Source: Manduca sexta (taxonomy: Eukaryota > Arthropoda > Insecta > Lepidoptera > Sphingidae). Taken from it: a DNA stretch of 64,000 nucleotides. Position 1 is the stretch's first letter. The number at the start of each line of letters is the position of its first letter. Location: NCBI RefSeq assembly GCF_014839805.1, contig NC_051119.1, forward strand, positions 4,891,245-4,955,244. The letters run 5' to 3'. Below the pieces are notes generated by a model that made no database searches, was not told where the DNA came from, and saw nothing but the letters and a program-made list of their open reading frames with translations. Below are positions 34,103-45,345 of the stretch, in pieces. A program made the position numbers and the translations under genes.

Positions 34103-34222
34103 ATGCATTTCTTGACGGATAGAGTAGTAAGAGCGTGGAAGAATCGCCCACAGGATGTGGTTGCAGCAGAAAATGTGAACAGGTTTAAGAACAATCTTGA
34201 CAAACATTTTGCTGGGAAGTGA
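34103..34222 (+). pseudogene. LINE reverse-transcriptase C-terminal fragment
   Basis: An open stretch ending at TGA encodes TDRVVRAWKNRPQDVV, then VNRFKNNLDKHF. This matches the conserved 'RVVNAWNSLP...SFKNRLDKHW' ending of CR1/L2-type LINE reverse transcriptases. Only the last roughly 40 codons are visible, so this is a dead 5'-truncated copy. Confidence 0.65.
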
Positions 34223-35006
34223 AACCGGAATCAAAAATTACTGGATACAGGCATATCAGCTCATTAAACTGCCTGCCTGATAACAAATACTTAATAATAA
34301 ACTTAACGACTATTTAATATTGCGTTTTTTTCCTGTGGGTACCTGGACGGTTTATATTCACAATTTGACCCGGTAGATGGCGCTGTTCTCGAGTTTTAGG
34401 ATTTATCTCCGGTTTAGGGTAGGACAACGTCCATCTAGGCTGTTTATGGAAATAAAACACAAAATAAGGGACATTATATTGATTTATTCTTACGTACACA
34501 ATCTCTCTTATTCTAAATGTTTAGTAGTTGGAATTGCGAGCGTTGCCGTCCACTGAATATATAGTAGCCCGCCAATCCCTTAGTATTGAGGTATTTTATT
34601 TTTAACCGACGAAAAAGAAGAGGTTCTGAATTCGACACGTATATACTTTTTCTATGTTAGACCACGCATCACTTTTTATTATAATCAGCTACTCCTTTTA
34701 TTATCATATTAATTTAGGGTGTGAACCTTTGGGTATTTTGTGACTGGTGTGTTAGAATGGAAGATGAGTGAATGATATTTGAATGAACGATGTGATTGGA
34801 CTATTTTTACTGGTAATGAATGAAACAAACAAGCCTAATAGTCAGCGAAACTAATCAAATTTTCAAGTATAGCATGGCATTTTGAGCGTCACCCTAAATA
34901 AGATATCCACTATCATGCTATACTTATCTCTCGTAGATGTTAATTGCCGATGATGATGATCATAATGCCTAGTAATTTCGCTGGATATAATGTCGTGAAA
35001 ACCAGC
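34223..35006. other. AT-rich spacer
   Basis: An AACCGACGAAAAAGAAGAGG block at 34602 is a worn copy of the AACCGACTTC repeat. No gene was recognised. Confidence 0.4.
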
Positions 35007-35480
35007 AGTGGCGAAGGGCGACATTTTCCAAAAGGGCACCCCACACAACAAAAAGATACTACTAATAAGCATTAATCCAGTCTACAAATCATTCTAATGA
35101 AAATTATCTTTTACATTATGAAAAGGAAGCCGGCAAGAATCGGATTAGGGTTCAAATATTACGTAACGCAATTTAGGGGGAGAGGGGATCTTGTAAAACG
35201 TTACGATGCGTAACAGGGGCGGGAGGGGGCTTTCATACAAAGCGTTACGTAACATTGTTTTATTTTTAAAACAATAACAAAGGTATTTTAGCGACTTTCC
35301 GGTGTTTTGCGTGAAATAATTGTGAATATTAGAAAAATTGTAACTTTAGAGTTACATAACTTTTGGAGGCAGGGGAGCGTACAGGAAAATGTTACGGCGC
35401 GTAACATGCGGAGGGTGGTGGTATCAAAAATCTCGTTACGTAATACTTGAACGGGCCCTCATATAGACCCTTTGCTACTG
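35007..35480. mobile_element. MITE family J interrupted by a Harbinger-like MITE
   Basis: Left end CAGTGGCGAAGGGCGACATT and right end ATAGACCCTTTGCTACTG are inverted partners of family J. The 311 bp between 35148 and 35458 is a different MITE, so two insertion events are stacked. Confidence 0.65.
35148..35458. mobile_element. PIF/Harbinger-like MITE, uninterrupted
   Basis: Ends GGGTTCAAATATTACGTAAC and, in reverse, GGGCCCGTTCAAGTATTACG. Flanked by TTA/TCA, close to a TWA duplication. It serves as the empty-site reference for the copy at 3992-4570. Confidence 0.75.
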
Positions 35481-36819
35481 CAAGCCAGTGCACTGTAAAC
35501 AACATATTAAATCATTTTTATATACAACGTCTACCTCAGAATTATGTTGAAAAAGTCCTGGAATAATAAACTCTATTGCATTGTAATTTAGAAATACGTG
35601 AATCATTCACAAATTCATCGAATAAATTACGATAAAAACATATTGTCACTACGATTTGTTTTCAATGACTTGCATCATGCGGAAGTATGCCATTAAAAGT
35701 CATCGAATAAAGTAGAGTCAAATAAAGTCATGTCGTCACTATGAATCTGTTTTTTCAATTACTCGCATAATGTAAGTCACAAAAAAAAATATTTTTTACC
35801 TTTTCTATACGCGTATTTGAATAAAACTACAATAAATTGCGTTTTAAATTTATGAATTAAAAAATTCTATGATTAACGAATGATAAATAAATGCATAACC
35901 CTTGGTGTTTTTTTTTTCGAATACATCCCCCCTGTTCCCTAGAAGCAGAAGTTCAACTAATACATTCACATTTCGCCGAGCGTACATACCTCACGAGAAA
36001 TAAACGCAAACGAGCCTATCGCTATATCGAGCAATTCCAATCCCAGGTAACTCATGTTTATAAAATGATAAATCACACAATTCGTAAACCAGCCAGGAAA
36101 TCGAATCCTGAACCATATTTTTTATAAATTGGCAGTAATGAGACAATATATTAAAATTTACCACATCAGTTTCACAAATAGATTATATTCGGAAGAATAA
36201 TAAGGTCTTTAAAACATTTTTCATAATTAAATTATATTTCGTAAAACATTAGTCACTAGGCATTGGAATTTGTAATATATATATATTTAGTATACAAGGC
36301 TTACCTTCAGTTACCTCTCTGCCTACCCCCAGGAATGCAGTTACTAATATATACACTGAAAGACAACGCTCATTACAATAAATTCGACGACAATATTGGA
36401 CGAACATTTATACGAGATATGTTGATACCTACACATTGACAATGATTATGTTTAGCCAACTCAGTACAGCGTAGACAATAAAAAAATATATAGTTGGGAA
36501 CGAAACGAGCGCTATGTGAGCAGCGATCGCAACTGGCAACCGTCGCAACGGTCGCGATCCCCGCCCTATTCTCTAACTAACTCTACAAAAAGACTAACAC
36601 ATTTTATTATATATAATATAAAGTTATGAACATATGTTTAGTTATACATCGTCGCGTAGTGGCGCGTTTTGATATATTTTTATTACAATTAATAATTAAT
36701 AATAAAAAAAAGGCAAAAAATAACTATTACTATTGTGGAAAATCACACAGCTTAGCTTCTACGCAGGCTCGTCTCCGACTCCGCCAGGCCGCTTCAATGG
36801 CTGTGTCAGAAACTGCTTT
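35481..36819. other. AT-rich spacer
   Basis: No gene was recognised. A small CG-containing patch (ACCGTCGCAACGGTCGCGAT) sits near 36540-36560. Confidence 0.35.
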
Positions 36820-36995
36820 TTTGCCAATGTCAGAGATTATAATCTCTGATAATGACAGCTAACATTTTTTTTATTGTGTAAGTGATTATTTAGATTTGGC
36901 CAAGTACAGCTTTACTATTTAACTAAAAGTGTGCTCTATCATAATCAGAGATGCTTATCTCTGAAATTGGCAGAGACATTATTCTCTGCCAGTGC
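36820..36995. mobile_element. Palindrome-rich MITE
   Basis: GCCAATGTCAGAGATTATAA near the left end and, in reverse, GCCAATTTCAGAGATAAGCA near the right end pair over about 32 bp. Each contains its own smaller palindrome (CAGAGATTATAATCTCTG). GGCAGAGACATTATTCTCTGCC-type symmetry lies at the right edge. Confidence 0.6.
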
Positions 36996-37079
36996 CAGGG
37001 CAATATACCTCAGTCTATGCCAAGATGGACAGCTAAATATTCATTCCGCACATCGAACACGCATTTTTAACAATCTATT

Positions 37080-37530
37080 AATATTAATACATTAACTTTC
37101 TACAGAACGTGTAACGCGCAACAAATAACGCAACACTGTATGGAATACGAAAGTATGTTACACGATCATGTTGCATTACATGTTGCGTGCTTATTTAACA
37201 GGAAATCTTCAATACATGGATACAATGTTTATGTTACATGTTACAGGATATGTTGCGAGTACACATTACGCGTAACAATCATTTTATTATAGTAAGTGTG
37301 TTTATTTTTGTGTTTGGTTACATATAAACTTATGTTACGTTACATGTAATGTTGCTCGCGTGTTACATTCAAAATCGATACACTCATAAAATACAAACAA
37401 CATTGAGATACAAATATTGTTACAAAGTTATGTTACAAGTTACGCTGCGGGTAACTGTTGCGGCACATCATTATTAACATTCATATTCCCGTAACACGAT
37501 CCGTTCCAGCAACAGCTACGCGCAACGTTA
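37080..37530. other. GTTAC/GTAAC-dense segment
   Basis: About fifteen GTTAC or GTAAC words occur in 450 bp, where about one is expected. They are often paired as GTTACATGTTAC or TTACGCGTAAC. No coding potential. It could be a decayed cluster of GTTACGTAAC-type MITEs. Confidence 0.5.
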
Positions 37531-37852
37531 CAAATCTAAAACATTAAAAAAGATTTCTAATAGATATGTGCTAAATTTCAACACCTTATTTTACATTACA
37601 TTTAGGGATTACAGAGTGGGGATTAGAAATAAGTTATCCCCTAAATTAAACCCCTTGCACGTTCTAAAATAACTTTCTAAAATCGTAGAAACTTACACGC
37701 CGTAGAAAAAGGACAAGTCTTTAGATTTTAGTAATATGTCAAATACTTTTTGATCCGCGAAGGGACGGTCAAATACCACTAGTAAACGTTTTCATCAGAG
37801 TTTCTTCTTTCCCAATTTTACGCAAGGATTAAGAATACTAAAAAATTATATC

Positions 37853-38440
37853 GACGGTTGACAGGCAAATGTCTTAAGCGACATTTCTACTTAACACGCT
37901 GATGTCTTAAGCGTCATTTTTACTTAACACGCTGATGTCTTAAGCGACATTTTTACTTAACACGCTGATGTCTTAAGCGTCATTTTTACTTAACACGCTG
38001 ATGTCTTAAGCGACATTTTTACTTAACACGCTGATGTCTTAAGCGACATTTTTACTTAACACGCTGATGTCTTAAGCGTCATTTTTACTTAACACGCTGA
38101 TGTCTTAAGCGACATTTTTACTTAACACGCTGATGTCTTAAGCGACATTTTTACTTAACACGCTGATGTCTTAAGCGACATTTTTACTTAACACGCTGAT
38201 GTCTTAAGCGACATTTTTACTTAACACGCTGATGTCTTAAGCGACATTTTTACTTAACACGCTGATGTCTTAAGCGACATTTTTACTTAACACGCTGATG
38301 ACTTAAGCGACATTGTTTTCGAAAATTTTTAACTACGTTAAAAAAGCATAGAAAATGAGCTGATTTAAAATATTTATGAAATATAATGTCGCAGAAAATG
38401 TCGCTTAAATCAATTAGCCTTTTAACGGTCAATATACGGT
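37853..38440. mobile_element. Foldback MITE family H expanded into a 33-bp tandem array
   Basis: The left end TATATCGACGGTTGACAGGC and the right end CCTTTTAACGGTCAATATAC are inverted. Between them a 33-bp unit carrying GTCTTAAGCGACATTTTTAC repeats at exactly 33-bp steps from 37868 to 38297, about 13-14 copies, some with GCGTCATT in place of GCGACATT. The unit is the inner edge of the arm seen in single form in the 41.7 and 45.0 kb copies. Confidence 0.85.
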
Positions 38441-38649
38441 CCTTACAAATAAAGATAATTGCATAGACGTTCCAAGTGATTCATCTCTATCTTCAAGTAA
38501 TTTTTAAACACATTTCTATTCGAATACAATTTTTACATTGATACATAAGATGGTGTCCCGTTCGTAATAATATAACCAGTAGTATAACTACATAGTAAAG
38601 CTCCTTAGCGAATTAATTGAATGTTGTCCCGCCTACTGATAAACCTGTA

Positions 38650-38910
38650 TACATTATTTGCTTACGGCACCGCCCGCGTGAAAGATTTTCTGGATAAAGG
38701 TGCTGCTAAATATATTGCCGGGTTAGGCCCATGTCCTTCCTAGGGTCTAAAATTATCTCCATACAAAATTTCAATGAAAGTTTTTGAGTTTATCACTTTC
38801 CGGCAGGCAGATGCGGCGGGGGACTTTGTTTTATAATATATATTCGAATCAGTAGTTCCTGAGATAAGTGCGTTCAACAAAGAAACAAACAAATTTCAGC
38901 TTTATAGATA
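38650..38910 (-). repeat. Worn Helitron-like repeat
   Basis: TTGCTTACGGCACCGCCCGC, GATTTTCTGGATAAAG and the GCTTTATAGATATA end match the general plan of the CTAG-ended repeats. Exact ends were not found. Confidence 0.4.
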
Positions 38911-39424
38911 TAACACTAAAATTAACATTTTGAGGTAGTCTGAAGTCCATAGCACTTTGTCCGTGATGTCATCCTATTGTTACTCCTCTGAATATCACGT
39001 AATGTTTATTTTTATTTTAGAGTCAATGGTCTCTGTGATATATACTTCATGTTTAAGTTTGGACTTTGGTTTGTATACATGATTCAACCAGCTGTCCGAA
39101 TAAAGTTAGACAACTGAAAAGTGACTCTATTTCCAAATACAATAGGTAGGCGTTTATCCGCCAATTATTCATACAATTGAAAATTATTATTTTCTAACAC
39201 AATTTTATTTTGTCAATTACATATCAATTAAATAAGTCATACTACGAAAAAGTAAAGTCACATCTAAATATGATTTTGTGTGTCGAAACGTAAGTGTCAA
39301 ACTTGATCCAAATGGGTTGGCATTGTCGCGCAACGTGTTGCTCAACATAATATAGCTGAGTCTCTTTAGGACTAGCACAGCGTTAGTCAGTCACCAGAAT
39401 AATGCAGGCTTATCCTATAATAGG
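38911..39424. other. AT-rich spacer
   Basis: No feature was recognised. Confidence 0.3.
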
Positions 39425-39659
39425 CAGTGCCGGATTTATAGTTTTTATGAGTGTAGGCCACTTTATTTCCGCCGTCCCATGTAGGTATGTTTATATTTGT
39501 ACGTAGGTTTCTAAAATACTTAATAATTTTCCATTTGTTTGTATTATAGAATGCACTAAAGTTAAATAAACGAATGTTTAATTAAATCGAGTGAGCGTCC
39601 TCTGAAATCTGCCGCCCAAAGGCCGCGGCCTATACGGCCTATTTACAAATCCGGAAGTG
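39425..39659. mobile_element. Repeat L, uninterrupted (Helitron empty site)
   Basis: AGTGCCGGATTTATAG and, in reverse, CACTTCCGGATTTGTAA form terminal inverted repeats. It aligns to 21020-21570 without the Helitron. Confidence 0.75.
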
Positions 39660-40136
39660 ATAATAGGTACCTCTTATTCGATCAAATCGAACTGTATTCA
39701 TTCACCGTTATTTACTATGAAAATGCGTCCATTAAGAATGCGCATCACAACGCTGAACTAACGCGATTCGTTTCGGCTGACCCTTGATTCTGCTTTAGTC
39801 GACGCTCTCTTTTTCAAGGGATTCCGGAACGTGATTTTTCGGAACTAACGACTATGTTATGACGCTTTCGATTTATATTAAAATATGACTGTGTAGATGT
39901 CATCAAAATAACTTGACCGAGTAGGCGTGGCCTAAGCGGAGTGAGAGAGAAGGAAGTTGCCAGATATCCATTCATTATGCCGCTCCGTGGTGACCCTGCG
40001 AAATTCTACAGCGATGGGTCAAGTTTGCCGACACATATATTTGGTATTACACTGTGCTAATATTTACTACGTGTGGTTGTCATCGAGCTACATCGTATAT
40101 TCACATGTTTCCTGTGGCATATATTTCTTTCTTTTT
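39660..40136. other. Unassigned spacer
   Basis: No feature was recognised. Confidence 0.3.
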
Positions 40137-40440
40137 TTTCATTGCTTTGAATGACGAGACGAGCTTGCCGTTCGCCTGATCCAAAGCGATACGACCGCTA
40201 TAAACAATAGAAACACCATCCAACAACTGGAATTATAAAGTATTGTTTGGTATTCCACTTCGCTAGTCATTCCGAGACATGGGATGTTAAGTCTCATTAT
40301 GACCAGTAGTTACACTGGCTTCAATGTCCTTCAAACCGGAACACAACAGTGACGACACACTGCAGCTTGGCGGCCGAAATAGACATTGCGGTGGTACCTA
40401 CCCAAGCGGACTCTCACATTTGAGAGATCTACCACCACTA
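40137..40440 (+). repeat. Interspersed repeat E, near full length
   Basis: From ATTGCTTTGAATGACGAGAC to GCGGACTCTCACATTTGAGA. This is the longest copy in the window. Confidence 0.8.
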
Positions 40441-41214
40441 TAATTTATTCGTATTTTTTGTGTAATAAAAGCACAACACTCGCGCATTTTCATTGTCTGA
40501 AAGGTCGGAGTGCCGTATACTTTAATAGGATTAAAAGAATCCATTCGCCACAAGCATTCTCAATATCATGACGCATGCTGCATTCTCCGAGAGTGCAAAA
40601 AGATAAATCCTTCCCGTATATTACATTCTACACTAAATATAGAGGAAAAGTGGAACAGTACTCAGAATTTTGATTCACATTTTACATGGCGCCAAACTGA
40701 ACGCGTCATGGAAAAAAGGAAATTGGTTATTATTACATCACGACGTGATGAATGCATTTTAAACGAAAATATTATAAATAGATATTGTTAACCAGACGAG
40801 AGCATACATGGAACGCGTCGCATCCATGACGTAAAGTTCCATTGATGCGCACGCGCATGCTACGTTAGTTATCTTCACGTTGTATGAATGCAAGCGGGAT
40901 AATGTCATACGGGGATTCACAGCTCTACGTAGAGATGCGGGCATGACGCTTTATTCGTACCAGGCTTGCGGTATTTGGCGCAGGCACATCTCTACGCGAA
41001 ATACAGAACTCCACGTTGGCGAAGTAAACTAGGTCTGTGGTGTTACCGCTGATCTCCCCACAGCCAGGGAAAGAACACAGCTAATTTGACAAAGAAATGG
41101 AACCGCGGATTACATTTGAACCATCATATTGATACATATTTATGTTTTTAGACTTCCTGCCTCAAAAGGAAACCTTATAGAATTTCAATGTTTCCCGTTT
41201 GACTGTCTGTCAAG
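40441..41214. other. Unassigned, moderately GC-rich spacer
   Basis: CTCTACGTAGAGATGCGGGC and CACATCTCTACGCG (40922-41000) are inverted around a roughly 60-bp loop. No gene was recognised. Confidence 0.35.
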
Positions 41215-41535
41215 GCTAATTTATATCAAAAATTACGCTCACTTTCATCCGAAAAAAATCTGAGAACCGTATATATGCACTTAGGTGAGCGAGTCTAACG
41301 CGCATATGCCAAGATATTTCTTTAATGGGACACCAAAAACTACCGCGCGGTCACTCACCACGTAATATATTACACGTAGCATCTTTTACACCACACAACG
41401 ATCAGTTTACAAACAAACAGCACGCGTGACGCCATCTTGAATTATGAATGCGGTGCGCGCGCACTTCCCGCGATCCCTTGACGACACTACTTACAATAAT
41501 TGTTTACTACGACTTACGCAAGAGGTCATTTATTA
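41215..41535 (-). repeat. Repeat N: CpG-rich promoter-like segment, copy 1
   Basis: About 110 bp (GCATCTTTTACACCACACAA through CCCTTGACGACACTA) are identical to the reverse of 62470-62585. Weaker similarity extends over about 300 bp. On the minus strand it holds AAGATGGCGTCACGCGTGCT followed by ATGCTACGTGTAATAT. The frame from that ATG closes after about 33 codons. Confidence 0.7.
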
Positions 41536-41727
41536 CAAACAATGCTTCAATTAAAGAATTTGAACTTGACGCGGATGTTTCCAATTAAATGTAAGTAAAC
41601 ATTCGCGGCCTTAACAATGCTGTGTCGACGCAATCGGGAAAGACATTATGAAGGTAAACAATATGACGTCACATACACACACGCCTTTTGTCCTCGAAGA
41701 AGTAAAGGCGCAACTAGTACATAGACT

Positions 41728-41893
41728 TTTCTATATCAACGGTTAAAAGCTAACTGACGTAAGAGACATTTTTTGCGACACTAAATTTCATATTTAAAGT
41801 CAACACTTTTTTCTATGTTTTCTTTTTAACTTAGCTAATTTTTTTTTGAAAAATGTCGCTTAAGTCAATTAGCGTTGTAACCGTCAAAATGTT
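41728..41893. mobile_element. Foldback MITE family H, simple copy
   Basis: TATATCAACGGTTAAAAGCT and, in reverse, TTTTGACGGTTACAACGCTA bound an interior with ACTGACGTAAGAGACATTTT and AAAATGTCGCTTAAGTCAAT. It has one arm unit per side and no tandem array. Confidence 0.7.
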
Positions 41894-42774
41894 ATCGATA
41901 TTTTTTTTTTAATTCGAATTACAATTTTCAGTACGTTTCACCATGTGATAGGGGCCTACCCGGGCTCATGATTGATTCCGGGTCACGCGGCAAATAATTT
42001 AAATATAGTGTTGCCATATTAATGGATTTACCACTAAAACTGGTAGATTAGTCCCCATTTTTTAACAAAAATATTGGTTTCAATAGCTAATGTTTTTAGT
42101 AGATTTGTTAAGTCAGTAGGAGGAGGAAAAGGAAAATCACATAATGCAGCAAAGATTCTATTGCAAACTGAATATTACTATCTAAAAAAATCTCGTTAAG
42201 AAAGGCCAAGAAACTACTATTCTTGCGTCCAAAAAATATCACAAGAAAATCATACTTTTCGTGAATTTCTGGTGGAATGGCGGAAAATATTAGGTACTTT
42301 CAGTGGCTCCTAGTGGTTTTTTAAGTCACTTTTGGGGGTCGATAAAAAAGAGTTGGAAACACTGATTGAATATGTCAAGATTATCTTAGTGAACTTATTT
42401 TATGCAGTTATTCATTAATTACGCATAGAAACTGTGAAAACCTGGGAACTGCTTTTTGTTTCGTCCGGGGCCTCGCGTCGTTTTTTTTTTCTTTCGAATG
42501 TGGCTCTGCGTCTTTTAGCGTCGCCACTGCTTAGTCAGATTGACCCCGATTTATCGTAATCAACATTCCCTCGAATTTTCCTATATTCTTTAGTTCCGTT
42601 TCGTGTTCGTCGCGACGCGTACCTTTGCGACAATGCCCATGCGCATTAAAATTTGCTGTGACGCGAGGGTTTCCGTACATGTTTTCCTACTTACAAGTTT
42701 AAGTAATTTAATAAATCCCCACAAGCAAACTCCGACAAACATTGCCTAAAGCAAATAAATGCATTTTTTTATAC
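41894..42774. other. Unassigned spacer
   Basis: No gene was recognised. Confidence 0.3.
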
Positions 42775-42960
42775 TGCACTGCACCTGATGGTAAGTGGAG
42801 TGGGGTCCAATAGAATGACGACTGAATAGTGATGATTCCTCCTCGATTGTCCACACAATCATGCCGGCCTGTTGGATCCGGATATACACAGGCTGATCCC
42901 GGAACGCGACACTTACGTGGGCTACTATAGCGGGTATCATCTCCTTTAATACGGTGGTTG
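42775..42960 (+). repeat. Interspersed repeat B, longest copy
   Basis: ACTGCACCTGATGGTAAGTG, GGTCCAATAGAATGACGACT, CATGCCGGCCTGTTGGATCC, ATACACAGGCTGATCCCGGA, TGGGCTACTATAGCGGGT. This is the reference copy for the family. Confidence 0.8.
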
Positions 42961-43148
42961 CTAGACGGGCGGATATAAACAGCAGATTCGTGAAAAAGCC
43001 GGCAAAATCTGTTTGTCTAAGCTAGTCTTCAAGCCGGAACCGATTTTGGGTCTCATGAATATGACTGAAAAGATGACATTTAATTAAAGTGAACTATATT
43101 AAGTTTTTCGGCTGAAGTGTTAATATTCGTCAATTTATTGCTTTTTTA

Positions 43149-43328
43149 TCTATATTAATATTATAATGAGGAAGTTTGTGAGTTCGTTTGTAGGTTTGTA
43201 GAGGCTAAGGTCTAGAACTACTGAACCGATTTTAACTATTTCACTGATAGAAAACTACATTACTCCTGAATGTTATAGGCTACTTTTATCCCGAACCATT
43301 TTGGACGGAGACGTGGACAAAAGCTAGC
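43149..43328 (+). mobile_element. Small Helitron-like element (TC...CTAG)
   Basis: Starts TCTATATTAATATTATAATG after an A and ends GGACAAAAGCTAG. The interior contains AACTACTGAACCGATTTTAA. The sister copy is at 48216-48357. The 3' T is replaced by C here. Confidence 0.6.
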
Positions 43329-43399
43329 AACCTTTAAGTATAAATGTTATCTTGATATCTATTAACAGTAAAACATACAAGAACAATAACTTTACTTTG

Positions 43400-43700
43400 T
43401 ATGAATAAATCCCTCCTAGCCGAATTTCGACCACAGCGGCCAATCTCAAAGGAGATCAGTACGCAGGAGATATTATAGTGCACAAGTATGTGCAATACAC
43501 AAGCACTCTCTGTTAACTCTCATTGTTCGGTGAGACGACAATCTAACATGACCGGAGAGAGATCAGGCGCGGGACCATTGGCTTTACATGCCGAGGCACG
43601 GGGGTATCACACCGACTACTTCCCGACTCCGAGCCGCGACCGAGTAATTTTAAGATGGAAAAACCTAGTCACAATTATTTTAGGCTCGACACGGGATCCG
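43400..43700 (-). repeat. SINE family C, head truncated
   Basis: ATCCCTCCTAGCCGAATTTC through CGACACGGGATCCGAACCCA. The B-box complement is mutated and the A-box end is missing. Confidence 0.75.
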
Positions 43701-44392
43701 AACCCAGTCTTTCGGTGCACGTTACGTATATTATACCTACACGTGAAGCTATGAAGTCATTGTCGAATGAAACAAATGTGTTATTTTCCCTATTAAAAAA
43801 TTTCTACGAAATGCCCATCATAGGTGACATGACTTAATAATGACACATGACTTTAGTTATGACGTAGTCAGGGATTTTTGGGAAGTGAACAGACGGGCCG
43901 GCATAGTAACTGCGATTTAGCGATGAAATGTCGTTATTCATTCGTTTTGGCCTTGTTTTGACTTGGCCTGAATTTATAGTGTTAAAAAAATGTGAACCGC
44001 TAAATATTTCATAGAATATAAACATTGAAAACTCTTGGTATCGTCCTTGAAATAATTTTTTTTACGGATTTTTCCGGGATAATATTTAGCCTACATGCTA
44101 ATCTAGGACATAGGCTATCCGAGTGCCAAATTTCATCCAAATCCGTTCAGCTGTTTCTGTGTTTACTTCTCACAAACATTTTCCCAAACTTTCGCATTAA
44201 TGATATTATTAAAATATTGCAATTAAATCAAATGATTTTCTTTCTATTTTTTCATGAAATAATTTTATGTATATTTTGAAATTAAGTGGGCCATCAAGGG
44301 AACCGTTACCTTATTCGTTTTTAGTACAGAGAAATGTTTGTTCTCTGTTTTTTAGGGACATGACAAAGAAACCCTACTGTACTTGATGGTAA
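43701..44392. other. AT-rich spacer
   Basis: CATCCAAATCCGTTCAGCTG (about 44140) marks another worn Helitron-like repeat. No gene was recognised. Confidence 0.4.
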
Positions 44393-44655
44393 GAGACTCT
44401 CCCGCCCTCACACCCACCCCTACAACTCCTGTAAGCCAGGATCAGCAGTGGCACGCATTATGACACCGAGCGGTGAAGCTCGGCGAGTCTCAGGGAAAAC
44501 TAATATGTCATTATCCCGCAACGGAATCCATCAAATAGAAAGGTAGGGACGAGTTGGAAATATTAACTGTCCACTTCCCTACAGAGCAACGCGGGTGACA
44601 AAAATATTAAGACCTAAGAAGGCGTTTTAACCTCAAGGATAGGGACGTTTACAAC
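44393..44655 (+). repeat. Interspersed repeat M
   Basis: Aligns to 24900-25175 over its full length. The small hairpin CCGAGCGGTGAAGCTCGG is retained. Confidence 0.8.
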
Positions 44656-44894
44656 TAGATAAGCTAGTTATAAGGCACCACGGATAAAATTAAAAGAAAA
44701 GGGCCCATCACATGAGCTGTTAGATTTGATTACAATAGGCATGGCAAAAACGCCGGAAAGCACGGAAATTCCGTCTAGTCTCAACAAGGTCCATGTAGTA
44801 TACAACCCCAGATGTTATTTGCATACTGTTTAACATGATGTTGCGCTCTTCATGCCAGAGACTGCACTCTCAACTACCCAACAAGAGATTACGC

Positions 44895-44940
44895 CTCGCC
44901 AGTCGACACAATTATGCCGGACTGTCTGAACTAACCCTGG
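44895..44940 (+). repeat. Repeat B fragment
   Basis: CTCGCCAGTCGACACAATTA followed by TGCCGGACTGTCTGAAC. Confidence 0.5.
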
Positions 44941-45007
44941 ACGACCGCTATGGCGTATTTACCTTGTACACACTGCGCTATTCCAGCAAATATCCTTCCA
45001 CCATTAC

Positions 45008-45345
45008 ATACGTATATATCAACGGTTGAAAGTCTAAATGTCTTAAGCGACATTTTTTTGCGACAATAAGTTTCATACATATTTAAAATCAGCATGTTTA
45101 GGACGACCTCCGACCCGCTGGTCTGAAGAATATCGTCGGACCGCCGGTGGACGCTGGATGAGGAGAGCGGAGGACCGAGCAACGTGGCGCGCGTTAGGGG
45201 AGGCCTATGTTCAGCAGTGGACAGCTGTAGGCTGATGATGATGATGATGTTTTTTAACATAGTTAAATGATTCGAAAAAAAAAAATGTCGCTTAAGTTTC
45301 AACCGTTTCAACCGTTTCAACCGTCGATATACGTTTATTAATAAG
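45008..45345. mobile_element. Foldback MITE family H with a LINE tail inserted
   Basis: Left arm TATATCAACGGTTGAAAGTC with GTCTTAAGCGACATTTTTTT; right arm AAAATGTCGCTTAAG and AACCGTCGATATACG. The right terminus has CGTTTCAAC repeated three times. A LINE fragment (45102-45250) splits the loop. Confidence 0.75.
45102..45250 (+). pseudogene. RTE-like LINE 3' end, C-terminal codons intact
   Basis: An uninterrupted frame encodes GRPPTRWSEEYRRTAG, then WMRRAEDRATWRALGEAYVQQW and a stop, followed by (TGATGA)n. This is the C-terminus of a moth endonuclease/reverse-transcriptase LINE, severely 5'-truncated. Absence of stops suggests recent arrival. Confidence 0.8.

Noticed and set aside
37861..38320. 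CRISPR-like regular array
   Set aside because: The 33-bp units are contiguous with no unique spacers, so it is a plain tandem repeat inside a MITE in an insect genome.
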